From a virus, in the IMG/VR virus record IMGVR_UViG_3300048438_000153, positions 124,001-188,000 of that record: a stretch of 64,000 nt of DNA, one strand, 5' to 3'. The notes below the pieces were generated by a model. The model made no database searches, was not told where the DNA came from, and saw only the letters and a list, made by a program, of their open reading frames with translations. The position numbers were made by a program, and so were the translations under genes. Below, piece after piece: positions 33,109 to 42,809 of this stretch. Numbering within the stretch: the first letter of the stretch is position 1; the number at the start of each line of letters is the position of its first letter.

Positions 33109-33138
33109 AGTAACACCACAGACAGAAAGGATCAGAAG

Positions 33139-34212
33139 ATGTCTAGAGTACTCTCCACATCAGTACAGATCATGGGCGGAGATGACACCCCGAGAGAGAT
33201 TCAATCAACGCTCGGCATTCGCATCAACACAGTAAGAATGGTAGACGTTGATGACAACAGTAGACCAAGCTCTTTCTTATTAGACGGACTAGAGTTCAAA
33301 GGTTGGCTCGCCCCTTTCGGATCAGGATTTGGTCTTAGCCTTGTAGATGGGGATTTACCCGCAGAAATCGGGGCGTCTCACATCGCGAGCAAACTTAAAG
33401 AAGAGCGCATAAATGTTGAGGGTATCTTTGACATGAAAGACCCTTCAGATAAGAACCGCTTTCAGCGATGGGTGACAGGGAAGCTCGTAGGAAGCAACAG
33501 CTCACCCCAAGCCCCTAGCCCTCGTAATCCAGGACTAAAAGCTCGGCTAGACGCTATCCAAGCGCAAATGCCGAATGACCGCTTTATCAAGTCTCTACAA
33601 GATCATCTTAAGAGGCGAGGGGGACTCACCCAAAATCAAATCAATGCTATCACTAAGATTGAGAACAAACTTGCCAACCCTCAACCGATAGATCAGGCGA
33701 CAATCGACAGGATCAACGCAGTTCTTTCTAAGATGAATCAAGGCAACTCTTTCCTAGAGAGTATCCGAGATCAAGTCGCCAACGGCAGATCTCTTTCCAC
33801 GAAGCAACTCGAAGCACTCGCTAAGTTCGAGCAACCTAAGAAGTCTAGGACTCGTAGGACTCGTAGGACTCGACAAGATGGGGGTCAGTACGTCAATCTT
33901 AGTGAGTTCCACACTTGGGACTTGTATCATCAGCTCAACGCGCTCGCGGGTGGGCACGTCGCTAGGGCTTTGTACGGCGTTCCTGAAATGGGTAGTGATG
34001 AAGAAAGAATCTTCATTCTCTTGGCAGACGTAGCGAGCGCAAGCCATGCTCAGATGAACACCCTGACTCGTCTCTCGGCGCTGAGGAAGATTCTCCCTCA
34101 TCTCAGGAAGCACCCTCTTCTTAAGAACCTCCCTGAAGACATCGCAAAAGACATTCTCAGAAAAGTCATCGTAGACGGACAGCCTTGGCGAGATGATGTC
34201 TCTATGCTCTAA
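33139..34212 (+). CDS. phage protein with GRxLSxxQ helical repeats
   Basis: A 357-residue protein. The N-terminal ~115 residues are a beta-rich domain. Two helical units follow at about 145-240 with FIKSLQDHLKRRGGLTQNQ and FLESIRDQVANGRSLSTKQ, the same short motif that is repeated in the protein at 10804. A basic TRRTRRTRQ linker and a C-terminal helical domain complete it. Function unknown; the motif often joins domains in DNA-handling phage proteins. Overlaps the convergent primase gene by 4 bases. Confidence 0.65.
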   Translation: MSRVLSTSVQIMGGDDTPREIQSTLGIRINTVRMVDVDDNSRPSSFLLDGLEFKGWLAPFGSGFGLSLVDGDLPAEIGASHIASKLKEERINVEGIFDMKDPSDKNRFQRWVTGKLVGSNSSPQAPSPRNPGLKARLDAIQAQMPNDRFIKSLQDHLKRRGGLTQNQINAITKIENKLANPQPIDQATIDRINAVLSKMNQGNSFLESIRDQVANGRSLSTKQLEALAKFEQPKKSRTRRTRRTRQDGGQYVNLSEFHTWDLYHQLNALAGGHVARALYGVPEMGSDEERIFILLADVASASHAQMNTLTRLSALRKILPHLRKHPLLKNLPEDIAKDILRKVIVDGQPWRDDVSML

Positions 34213-34886
34213 GAGAAGTACCTTCTCATCAGAGCCTCGCCACCCGTAGACCAAACCTCATTGGGATCTTTCCCTCTGTAGTTGCACAGGTAAACACGAC
34301 CGCCGAGCGCCGTCAACTTGGCCTTGAGCCAATCGGCTTTCTTACGTCCTGTCTCATCGTTATCGTAGGCGATGTAGATCGAGTTTCGGGGCGTAATGAA
34401 GCGAGAGATCATGTTGACTGAGTTGTTGTCCATACCCGCCCTGAGCGTAGAGATAACTGCATCAGAGTTAGGCACGACTTTCTCTAGGGCGATCATGTCA
34501 AAGATCCCCTCAACTACCCACAGATCGTAGCCCTCATAGAGAGTCTCAAAGGCTCTTGGAGCGCCTAGAAAGTAGGGATTCCACTGAGCCTGATCAGTCC
34601 GATACTGAAGGACTTTCTTATTGCCGTTATCGAGGTGTCGAGCTTCCATACCCAACAGCGCGCCTCTAGGTGAATAGATAGGTGTGATCAAGTTACCTTG
34701 AAGCCTACGTCCTGTGTAGCCAAAGTTAGCGATGAACCTCTCGCAAGGGCAAGACGACTTAGGGGAATCCCATGTGTAGAAAGAAACAGAGGAGTTCCGA
34801 TCAACCCCCCTCTTCTTAAGGTACTTCTTGTGCTGAGAAGAGAGGGGATTGAAGCCTTGCTCAAGCCAAGAGGTCACACCGCCCAT
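34209..34886 (-). CDS. DNA primase catalytic (Toprim) protein
   Basis: A 225-residue protein equivalent to the catalytic half of DnaG-type primases. Motifs: GRRLQGNLITPIYSPRG...GMEARHL (fold start), then Toprim with WVVEGIFDMIAL (catalytic Glu at about 125) and YIAYDNDETGRKKA (metal-binding Asp pair), then KDPNEVW. There is no N-terminal zinc finger and no helicase domain in this gene; those may be elsewhere in the genome. It would make RNA primers for lagging-strand synthesis. It overlaps the upstream lysozyme-like gene by 13 bases. Confidence 0.88.
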   Translation of the reverse strand: MGGVTSWLEQGFNPLSSQHKKYLKKRGVDRNSSVSFYTWDSPKSSCPCERFIANFGYTGRRLQGNLITPIYSPRGALLGMEARHLDNGNKKVLQYRTDQAQWNPYFLGAPRAFETLYEGYDLWVVEGIFDMIALEKVVPNSDAVISTLRAGMDNNSVNMISRFITPRNSIYIAYDNDETGRKKADWLKAKLTALGGRVYLCNYRGKDPNEVWSTGGEALMRRYFS

Positions 34887-35635
34887 GAGGGTGCTGTCTC
34901 CTCTCCATTCTTTACTTTCTCAGCGAGGTTATAGCCCGACATATAGACTTCGCTGTCTTTATTCTGAGGCTCTTTACCCGCCATGTAATCAAGGTAGCCT
35001 TGAATCTTATCAATCGGGGCGGTAGGTGTGGGAGATCCTGTTCTCATCATAGCCATAGTGTTCTGAACCCTTTCATCACAAACAAATTTAGAAGTCTCGA
35101 AAAATGCAATCCAAAAGTCAACGCGCTCATCGTACCACTCGTCACAAGTGCCGTAAACTCCGCTGTTATGGTGACAGGAGGGCTTACCCTTTCGATCAAG
35201 AATATCGAGCAACTTAGACATAGTTTCCACAGCGTAAGTTACTCCCCTTAGCTTATTACATTCACGCCTTATAAGGCGCTTATTATCAGGGTCTTTCGCA
35301 TCCCAACCTACATACCCTCTCTTCCTACGAAAGAGAGGGTATGAGTGCCGAGCGTGAATCTGAAAGATCCCACAAGCCTGACCTCGATCTCCCAATCTCG
35401 GGAAGGGGCGTAAGCGACTCTCCATCCAAGCAAGAGCGAAGTAGCGCACGTCGAGGCTTTCGCCTTCACTCTCCTTAAGAGAGAGCTTGTAGAGATTCTC
35501 AAGGAAACGACGGTTTCTCATAGGGCGACCCACATGAGTCCTGAAGGGCTTAAGGATCTCGATGCTTGACGCGGTAATCATGTGGTCAATAAAGCACTGC
35601 ATTGAAATGGAAGATGCGAGGATAAATGAAAGCAT
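34874..35635 (-). CDS. lysozyme-like / lytic transglycosylase (SLT-type) protein
   Basis: A 253-residue protein. The N-terminus is mildly hydrophobic (LSFILASSISMQCF), possibly an export signal. The core (about 65-100) has FALAWMESRLRPFP with the catalytic-type Glu, then GDRGQACGIFQIHARHSYP, the GxxQI motif of SLT/goose-type lysozyme folds, and a later HHNSGVYG. It would cut peptidoglycan glycan strands. It could be the endolysin or a virion-associated enzyme; the isolated position near the primase does not decide. Confidence 0.75.
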   Translation of the reverse strand: MLSFILASSISMQCFIDHMITASSIEILKPFRTHVGRPMRNRRFLENLYKLSLKESEGESLDVRYFALAWMESRLRPFPRLGDRGQACGIFQIHARHSYPLFRRKRGYVGWDAKDPDNKRLIRRECNKLRGVTYAVETMSKLLDILDRKGKPSCHHNSGVYGTCDEWYDERVDFWIAFFETSKFVCDERVQNTMAMMRTGSPTPTAPIDKIQGYLDYMAGKEPQNKDSEVYMSGYNLAEKVKNGEETAPSWAV

Positions 35636-35640
35636 TGGTC

Positions 35641-36675
35641 TTAGTCTCCGCTGATGTTGTAGTCTATAATCATACAGGCGATGAGGTATACAAACCCTGA
35701 GATAGTAGAGTCAAGGGAAGTCCAATCATCATCAAAGATACTCTGAGACACCTTGATCTGCTGAAGAGTCTTTCTAACGAGAGCCTTGATCTCTGACCGC
35801 CTCTCAGGATCATCTACTCTTTCCGCCACGAGCCTCTTAAGTGGAGTCATAGGGAAAGCCATCATCATCGCCGTAGAAAGAAGGAACTTATTCATGCCGT
35901 CATTCTTGACGAGAGTATCAAGCGACTCACCATAGACTTTCTTGTAGAGCGGTCTGAGCGTGTTACGGAAGCGGTCGAAGTTGTAACTCTGAAGAACGAT
36001 GCTGACGTCTTCCCCTAAAGCGTCATTGACAAAGCGGAAGCCCGATTCCGTACCGTCGAGGTAGTCATAGAGCGCGATAGGCACTTTCCAACTCTTTGCC
36101 TCTCGGCGCTCAATCAAGAAGACCCACAGATCAGAGAGTCCATCGAGCTGAGAGAGATCAACCGTGTAGAAGCGCGTTCGAGTCCTGATAGGTCTAGTAG
36201 GGTCGTTCTCTAAGCGACTCTTAAAGCCCACTAAGTCCAACTCGCTTGTGATCTTCCGAAGCACACCCTTTGTAGGTTCAACGTCAGCTAGACAGCAAAT
36301 CTGAAGACCCGAGATGCTGATGTTGTTATCGTGTGCTAGGCTCGACAGAAAGAGGTGTATCTCAGAGTCGTTCAAGAACCAACTCTTAGGCTCACTCGCC
36401 TCGCCTACCACTACCTCTGACAGATCACGTAAGACCCCATCCACATCAAGTGAGGTTTCAGGTTCGGGATCAGGTATCGAAACAGGTGCAGACTCAGGCT
36501 TAGAGAAGAGGGATTTGAGCGCATCTTGAGGCAAGCCGTACTCAAGACCCTTCTCATAGAGGGAGAGTGTCTCAGAGGCTTTATCAAGCCCCTGAGAGGA
36601 TAGAAATTCTCTTGGAGAGAGGAGCTTTTGCTCTTCTAGCCTCTCAAGTGTTCGGATCAAGTCAGAAATATCCAC
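35641..36675 (-). CDS. hypothetical protein
   Basis: A 344-residue acidic protein with GTG start at 36675 (AAGGA upstream). A helical N-terminus, a Pro/Ser/Asp-rich linker at about 60-85, then an alpha/beta region with LQICCLADVEPTKG, and a helical end. It lies between the lysozyme-like and sigma genes; role unknown. No recognised motif. Confidence 0.6.
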   Translation of the reverse strand: MDISDLIRTLERLEEQKLLSPREFLSSQGLDKASETLSLYEKGLEYGLPQDALKSLFSKPESAPVSIPDPEPETSLDVDGVLRDLSEVVVGEASEPKSWFLNDSEIHLFLSSLAHDNNISISGLQICCLADVEPTKGVLRKITSELDLVGFKSRLENDPTRPIRTRTRFYTVDLSQLDGLSDLWVFLIERREAKSWKVPIALYDYLDGTESGFRFVNDALGEDVSIVLQSYNFDRFRNTLRPLYKKVYGESLDTLVKNDGMNKFLLSTAMMMAFPMTPLKRLVAERVDDPERRSEIKALVRKTLQQIKVSQSIFDDDWTSLDSTISGFVYLIACMIIDYNISGD

Positions 36676-36739
36676 TTGACATCCTTTCTTAGTAAAGATT
36701 AGCTGTTGAAGTCATTATCCCGAGGAGGACACCAACTCA

Positions 36740-37429
36740 ATGCTTACATATACTAATGCAGAGCGCCCTAAGCTGAAAAAATGGCAGATAGGGGTGATAG
36801 CACTATCCTCTTTCTCCTTTAAGAAACCACAGAAAAAAGCACACTCAGCCCCTCTCAGAGTGATCAACACAAACAAGACCAAGAAGAGAGAAGAAAGAAG
36901 TGCTAAGGGAATCGACCTCAGCCTGAGACACAATGAGGTTAAGAAGATCTTCCTAAAGCACTGCTCTAAAATGTGCCTCGACAACAGGTGTGATCCTGAA
37001 GATGTTCTCCAAGAAGTCTACAAAGGAATCATCATCAGAAACAGTGGTAAATGCCCCTTTGATGAGAGCAAGTCTGCGTTCAGCACCTACGTCGTTATGG
37101 TCTCCAAGTGCGTCACTATCAACTACGTTAATAAGATTGGAAAGAAAACCTATGGCGAAGTCTATGGGAAAGAAGACACGATTGAGAATGAAGACCACAA
37201 TATCGGAGGGTGCGAAGAGTCCTCTGCGGAAGACGTGATGTATTTCAGTGAGCTCAGGAATCTCCTTAAGAAAGAACAAGCAGAGATTTATGATGACCTG
37301 TTAGACGGCCATAAGATTAGCCACATATCTAGGCGAAGAAGCATCGACTCTCGTAAGGTAAACAAGTATATCAGTGAGATCAGAAAGATCCTCCAACCCT
37401 ACATGGAAAGTGAAATGAGCCCATGCTGA
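36740..37429 (+). CDS. RNA polymerase sigma-like factor (possible late sigma)
   Basis: A 229-residue protein. Residues ~80-150 match sigma region 2: CDPEDVLQEVYKGII, then SAFSTYVVMVSKCVTINYVN. The C-terminus (LLKKEQAEIYDDLLDGHKIS...) matches a region 4-like helix-turn-helix. The first ~70 residues are a basic extension without match. Small sigma factors of phages, such as T4 gp55, direct host RNA polymerase to late promoters. The window has a recurring TTTATA/TTTATG box that could be its target; this link is inferred. GAGGAGG precedes the ATG. Confidence 0.75.
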   Translation: MLTYTNAERPKLKKWQIGVIALSSFSFKKPQKKAHSAPLRVINTNKTKKREERSAKGIDLSLRHNEVKKIFLKHCSKMCLDNRCDPEDVLQEVYKGIIIRNSGKCPFDESKSAFSTYVVMVSKCVTINYVNKIGKKTYGEVYGKEDTIENEDHNIGGCEESSAEDVMYFSELRNLLKKEQAEIYDDLLDGHKISHISRRRSIDSRKVNKYISEIRKILQPYMESEMSPC

Positions 37430-38013
37430 CTTTTATCTACTCCACCGTCAACGCTGGGAAGTCTGCTAACCTACTTATGAGAGCCCATTCCTGTTCAGAA
37501 AGAGGAATGAAGTTCCTTATCCTCGCACCTGACATAACAGAGAGCAGAGATGGAGTTGGTCAGGTTGCATCCCGAATCGGGTTCAAGCACGAAGCAGTAC
37601 CTCTTTCTAAGAATTGCGACCCTCTTGAGATCGTCTTCAGGAAGCAACTGAAACAATCTACCACATATGACGTGATCTTCATTGATGAGTCTCAGTTCTT
37701 AACGAGAGAACAGGTAATGCAAGTCACTCGAATCACGGACAATCTGAGTATCCCTGTGTTCGCCTATGGACTTAGGACAGATTTCATGGGAAACCCGTTT
37801 GAGGGCGCTAGTTTCTTAATGGCTTGGTCAGACAAGATTGAGGAGATCGCTACCTTCGCTGTGGGCGGAGAGAAAGCCATCTTCAATCAGAAAGTGGGCG
37901 TAAACGGAGAGCGCGTCACTGAAGGTGAAGTGGTAGACGTGGGCTTCCACTACCTCCCTGTGACGCGCTCAGAGTTTGACCTCCAATCATATTGGAAGTC
38001 AGACCTCTCTTAG
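37423..38013 (+). CDS. tdk: thymidine kinase
   Basis: A 196-residue type II thymidine kinase (ATP + thymidine to dTMP). Seen: the P-loop YSTVNAGKSANLL at residues 6-18, DVIFIDESQFL (Mg/catalytic Glu) at about 84, and YGLRTDFMG. The usual zinc-binding cysteines are missing: where the family has CxCG, this protein reads FAVGGEKAIFNQ, and the second pair is absent too. It overlaps the sigma gene by 7 bases, so both are on one mRNA. Confidence 0.9.
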   Translation: MLTFIYSTVNAGKSANLLMRAHSCSERGMKFLILAPDITESRDGVGQVASRIGFKHEAVPLSKNCDPLEIVFRKQLKQSTTYDVIFIDESQFLTREQVMQVTRITDNLSIPVFAYGLRTDFMGNPFEGASFLMAWSDKIEEIATFAVGGEKAIFNQKVGVNGERVTEGEVVDVGFHYLPVTRSEFDLQSYWKSDLS

Positions 38014-41000
38014 ATTGAGCTACGGACGTTGAACGTAAACTGAATGTAGAGGAGAGGGAAGATCGGCTTGTAGTAAACCTCTACAAGCAACCCAGTTGGG
38101 TCTTCAGGATCGCGGTCAACAGAAAGACCTGTGTAAGAGTCAATAATCTGCTCTTTCACGAGATCCTTAAACATCATGTTCACGCGACCCTCCACTTGAC
38201 CAACAACGCTAGGGAGGTACTTCTCGCCAATGTAACCATTAAGAAGGTTACGAGCGCGGAGGTGAACCTCATCTGCGATCTGAACTACCGTAGGAGTCTT
38301 AGAAAGAATAGAAGTTCCGTCAGTGGTAAGACCCTGACGCACGTTCAAGACTGCGCCCTGTTGCTGAAGAATCGTCACACCTGATGAAGCAGCCTTATTG
38401 GCGTCAACCGCATCAAGATTTCTCAAGAGCCCATTGAAGCCAACCACTGTGCGGTTCGTCCAAGGCGTAGCTACGTCGATGTTCGCTGAGGTAGTTACGA
38501 AAGCCAACGCAACTGCGAGGTAACGACCATCTACAATCACATTCTGAGACACGCCGTTGGTGTCCGTGAGAGTGAGGCTCACGATGTCAGGATAGATCAA
38601 GCGAACTCGACTATTTCTGACGTTCCTCGCGAGAGTAGATGCTTGCTCAGGTGAAGTCCCTGCGGGAACACCCAAGATCGCTGTGCGCTCAGAGCGGAAT
38701 CTCAAGCTAGACTGAACATCACAGTGAACTGAGATGTCAGAAAGAAGCTCAGAAGAAGCTGGAATGAGAGGCACGATCACAGATGGAGAAACACCTACAG
38801 CGATCTCTCCCTCAACCTCGATGAGCGCCTGACTCATCTGAGCGACAGAAGGCTCAGCTTGACCCTCTTCAAGAGGGATCTGCTTGAGAGCGATGGTCTG
38901 CGCTCCGTTTAAGAAAGCAATGTACGCACCGAGAGAAAGTGGGTTGTCTACAGCAACAGGCCCGTAAGCAGAAACCACGTCAGAAAGACGATTGAAGATG
39001 CCTGTGTTGTAAACAGTCTTTCTGCGAGTCACATCCATGAAGTACGGAGTGCCGATAGAAGGCTCTTTACCATCCTTAAGATATGTCTCGATGATCGCTG
39101 TGTCTCCAACCTCTGTACCCACCGTGTTTGACACGATGAGGCTCACGCCTGTAATCGCGCTCACAGGGATGTTAGCGTTCGCCCTGATTGCACGAGAAAC
39201 CTTGAAGCTCAGAGTTGAGTTGACGCCTGTAGGATAAGGCTGAGCGCCCACTCTAGGGAGAAGCGTGAAAGAGAAGCCTGTCACTGCGTCAACGTAAGTC
39301 TGACCGATCACGCCGTCTGCACCTGTTCCGTCATTAAGAACTGAGGTGTTCGCAGACCCCGATCCTGATGCGTTTGTAGAGGTTACGAAGAAGCCCTGAT
39401 AAGCGTTCTCACCTACTTCGCCGTCACCTGAAACAACACCCAATCTCGTGGTGTGCCTGAGAAAAGCTGTAGCACTGCCGAAAGAAAGGATTGAAGAGAT
39501 GCCTGTAGTAAGAGACTCGAAAGCAACGAAGCTCTCACCGATAGCGTTCTTCTCGATGTAAGAAATACCCTGAGATCCGAAGCCGCCTACGGGAAGAACA
39601 CTCGTCATCACCGCGCCTACGCTCGCTGAGCTGTGTTGCATGACCGCAGAAGAAAGAGCGGTTGCTGAAACGAGAGTCGCCACTTCAGTCTGATCCCCAA
39701 ACAAGCCGAGAAGATCATTAGCAGTACCCTCTAAGACTCTGATGTAGTCATCCTCAGTGTTGCCTGTAGCGACAATCCTGAGTCGATCACCTTCAATGAC
39801 GACAGAGCCGAGAGCGCCGAGCGCAGTGTTAATCTGAGCCCATGCGGTACCAGCATCCGTCAAGCCGTCCTTGAACAAGTCTGTGTCAGTACCCGCGCCT
39901 GATGCTGAGAAAGTAACAGAGACAGTCTCACCTGATATATCGAGGTTAAGCGTATTATTCTGAGCGAACAGAGCATTCGTTCCGTCATAGAAAGTAATCT
40001 CAGGACTACCGTTCACAGCAGACTGAGCATTCCTACCTACTCTTAAGAGGAGAGAAGGACTCTCGACCACTGAACTACGCGCAGAAAGAACTTCTTCAAG
40101 CTCAAGACCTGACTCCGCCAACAGTGATCCGCCTGTTACCTCAAGACCAAGCTGAACAGGTGCAGTATAGTTTGCACCGACACGAGTTCTGTTTCTGAGG
40201 ACGAGCCTATCCTTGAGCGCGTTAGAGTCAGCAGAAAGGTCGGTAGAAACGAAGCTCGCTACAGGGAGAATACCGAACTTAGTCTGAGCACCGCCAACGC
40301 CCGTGTCTGTGTCGATACCTGAGATCAGAGCAAAGTCGGTGTCGTCTCCTGTAGAAAGGAACTCGATGTAACCGCTCGTATCTCCCGCCTCAAGACCGTC
40401 AAGAGTAAAGACGAGGAAACCATCTTCTACAGATACGTTGAGGTCAACCGCCCCATTGAAGTTAGCAAGATCGTCAATCTGAGTCTCTATCTCTGTCGCC
40501 ACATCACTTGCGTTGTCGTAAGCCTGAGCTGTGAGAGTGAGGTCATGCTGAGTCGCACCGTTAGCATCACCTACATAGTTAACTCTAAGGACGTTGTGCC
40601 TACCTGATGAGAGATCAACCGCGCCCATTGTGACCATTGAGTAGTATTTAGCGCCAACAGCGTTGAACGCAGTGTTGATCGCTAAAGCGAAGTCCGTTGC
40701 AGTGGCGTTAGCAACAGCGAGGAGGTTCACAGAAACGTCCACGTTGTCGATCTTTAAGAAGATGTCACCGCTGATCGCGTCATTACCCAAGTCAGCGTTG
40801 TCAGTCTCAGGTACATATGGGAGAGGGTTGCCCACATGATAAGTGAAGAGACTTGACCCTTGAGTGGAAGGCGAGCTGAGGTTGATTGTGTTCTCACCGT
40901 TGCTATCTACTGTAATCTTAAATTCGTCTGAGTTGCCCGAAATGAACGCGAAAGGCGCTGGGTTCGGAGCGACGAAGATAGAGGGAGTCGGATCGAAACT

Positions 41001-42809
41001 TCCGATCTGAACAGAAACGGTTTCTTCAACTGCCCTACCTGAACCGAGAGTCGCATCAGAGAGCGTCTCACTACCTGAAGGGAAGTTAAGACTGATGAGA
41101 GAGAGGTCAGAACCCTTACCCTCGAAAGAAACGCCGTAGAGAGGCAATCCTGAGCGCGAGAGGCTGTATGTACCGACGTTTGACCCACCGATAGAAGCCA
41201 CTGTGACCTCATAGCCACCGCCTGCAATCTCAAACTCATCTTGGATGTTGTTGTAGTAGAAAGTAGCAAACACTTTTTGACCGAAAGGAACAGTCTCGCT
41301 GAGGGTGACTGTTGAGTCGGTGGGGTTAACTCTTACAACGTCTACAGGATCGTTTTCGAGCGCGTCTGAAATATTAGACCCAATGCGAACGATGACCTTT
41401 GTCGTGTTGCTTGTAGGAGTCCCCATCCCAGTACCGTCAGTAGGCTGATGAGGGAGCTTGAACACGTTCGGGAGAACGCGAGGAGGCACGACTGAGGTGT
41501 CAGAAACAGGAGTACACTCTGCTAAGAATATTCTCTCGTCTTTGAGGGTCGCAGTGATCTGATTTCTACCGAAAGAAACCTGACCGTTCTGAGTCGTACC
41601 CTCAGAGACAGATGCGAAAGTACCCCAATAAATCTTGTCGTCCTTGAGCACCCAACTGACACCCTCAATGAAGATCGAGTCTGCGCCACCGCCTTCAGGG
41701 ATGAGAGACACTCGATTGACTGAGGTCACGTCCCTTGAAGGGATATAGTCGAAGTTGTCACGGAAAGAGTTGAAGAAGTAAGAAATAGCTACTGTCTGAC
41801 CGACTCTAGGAGGCTGTGCGAGCGTTACCGCGCCTGTCGCGGGATCAAGTGATACAGGGATCACAGGCGCGCCGTCTACAGTTAATGTGACGTCGCTCAC
41901 CTCAGAGGTAGTAATACCACCGTTAGTGCCGTCTACAATCGGAGCTTGGTCGGTGAAGAAAGTAGCGTTTCTAGCTGATCCGCGCTGACCCTCGAAAAGA
42001 CCGACGACCTCATTTGCTGAGCCTGTCCCTACGAGGATAGACCCATCAGCAACGAGCTTAAGATTCGTCGATCCCTTGTGGTCAACGTATGAGCTCGCAA
42101 CGAGAGTTCCGATGCTAGATGCGTTGATCTTTCCGAGGATCGCGTTGAGGTGATTCTCGCGAGTGGTGTTCTGAGGCTTAAGAGGAAGCTCAACCACACT
42201 CGCTGTTCCGTCAACGGTAATGATCAGAGTTCGTGTATTAACACCAACCTCCATAGATCCTGACGCGCCGAAGATATCTGATGTCTCAGCAGAGACTTGA
42301 TCAGTAATATCTTCTGAATCCACGAAGGTATCAGTACGGTTAAAGAAATATGAAATACGAACGTCATCGCCCTCATTAGGGGCTTCAGAAAGAGTCACAA
42401 GACCATCTGCGCCCTTGATCGCGAGCACCACTACAGGAGAGCCGTTGATCGTAGCAGAAACAGATCCCGCTGACGTCGCTGTTGAGCCTGAGCCGTCTCC
42501 TGTGACGATAGGCCAATGGAGGGTTCTCACTACGTTAGTCTGACCGTCGAAAGCACCTAAGTTATAAGTGCCGTTCGGGTTCTGAGAAAGAGCAACGCGA
42601 CCTGACGCATCCTCCTCAACTATTTCCTGATCAACGGTAGCACTCGACCCTCGAACGAGAGTGATCCCATTCTGAGCAAAAGTCTCAGTACCCGATCCGA
42701 TAAGAAGGGGGAGTCTCCCCGAAAAGTTACTCTGAGGAGTAGGAGACTCAAATACTGTCTCCGTATATACTCCGGGTGGTGCGTATCCGCCACGAATAGC
42801 CATAGTCAT
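38010..42809 (-). CDS. giant tail sheath protein
   Basis: A 1599-residue protein, two to three times the usual sheath size. The N-terminus (GGYAPPGVYTETVFESPTP) and the last ~350 residues (TPWTNRTVVGFNGLL; GVTILQQQGAVLNVRQGLTT; a final beta hairpin) are typical of contractile tail sheath proteins, which surround the tube and shorten on infection. The excess lies in the middle and includes at least three copies of a beta module (pattern GxVTLSxxPxxGxxVxISYFFN) at about 125, 330 and 495. It overlaps its upstream gene by ATGA. Confidence 0.88.
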   Translation of the reverse strand: MTMAIRGGYAPPGVYTETVFESPTPQSNFSGRLPLLIGSGTETFAQNGITLVRGSSATVDQEIVEEDASGRVALSQNPNGTYNLGAFDGQTNVVRTLHWPIVTGDGSGSTATSAGSVSATINGSPVVVLAIKGADGLVTLSEAPNEGDDVRISYFFNRTDTFVDSEDITDQVSAETSDIFGASGSMEVGVNTRTLIITVDGTASVVELPLKPQNTTRENHLNAILGKINASSIGTLVASSYVDHKGSTNLKLVADGSILVGTGSANEVVGLFEGQRGSARNATFFTDQAPIVDGTNGGITTSEVSDVTLTVDGAPVIPVSLDPATGAVTLAQPPRVGQTVAISYFFNSFRDNFDYIPSRDVTSVNRVSLIPEGGGADSIFIEGVSWVLKDDKIYWGTFASVSEGTTQNGQVSFGRNQITATLKDERIFLAECTPVSDTSVVPPRVLPNVFKLPHQPTDGTGMGTPTSNTTKVIVRIGSNISDALENDPVDVVRVNPTDSTVTLSETVPFGQKVFATFYYNNIQDEFEIAGGGYEVTVASIGGSNVGTYSLSRSGLPLYGVSFEGKGSDLSLISLNFPSGSETLSDATLGSGRAVEETVSVQIGSFDPTPSIFVAPNPAPFAFISGNSDEFKITVDSNGENTINLSSPSTQGSSLFTYHVGNPLPYVPETDNADLGNDAISGDIFLKIDNVDVSVNLLAVANATATDFALAINTAFNAVGAKYYSMVTMGAVDLSSGRHNVLRVNYVGDANGATQHDLTLTAQAYDNASDVATEIETQIDDLANFNGAVDLNVSVEDGFLVFTLDGLEAGDTSGYIEFLSTGDDTDFALISGIDTDTGVGGAQTKFGILPVASFVSTDLSADSNALKDRLVLRNRTRVGANYTAPVQLGLEVTGGSLLAESGLELEEVLSARSSVVESPSLLLRVGRNAQSAVNGSPEITFYDGTNALFAQNNTLNLDISGETVSVTFSASGAGTDTDLFKDGLTDAGTAWAQINTALGALGSVVIEGDRLRIVATGNTEDDYIRVLEGTANDLLGLFGDQTEVATLVSATALSSAVMQHSSASVGAVMTSVLPVGGFGSQGISYIEKNAIGESFVAFESLTTGISSILSFGSATAFLRHTTRLGVVSGDGEVGENAYQGFFVTSTNASGSGSANTSVLNDGTGADGVIGQTYVDAVTGFSFTLLPRVGAQPYPTGVNSTLSFKVSRAIRANANIPVSAITGVSLIVSNTVGTEVGDTAIIETYLKDGKEPSIGTPYFMDVTRRKTVYNTGIFNRLSDVVSAYGPVAVDNPLSLGAYIAFLNGAQTIALKQIPLEEGQAEPSVAQMSQALIEVEGEIAVGVSPSVIVPLIPASSELLSDISVHCDVQSSLRFRSERTAILGVPAGTSPEQASTLARNVRNSRVRLIYPDIVSLTLTDTNGVSQNVIVDGRYLAVALAFVTTSANIDVATPWTNRTVVGFNGLLRNLDAVDANKAASSGVTILQQQGAVLNVRQGLTTDGTSILSKTPTVVQIADEVHLRARNLLNGYIGEKYLPSVVGQVEGRVNMMFKDLVKEQIIDSYTGLSVDRDPEDPTGLLVEVYYKPIFPLLYIQFTFNVRSSI

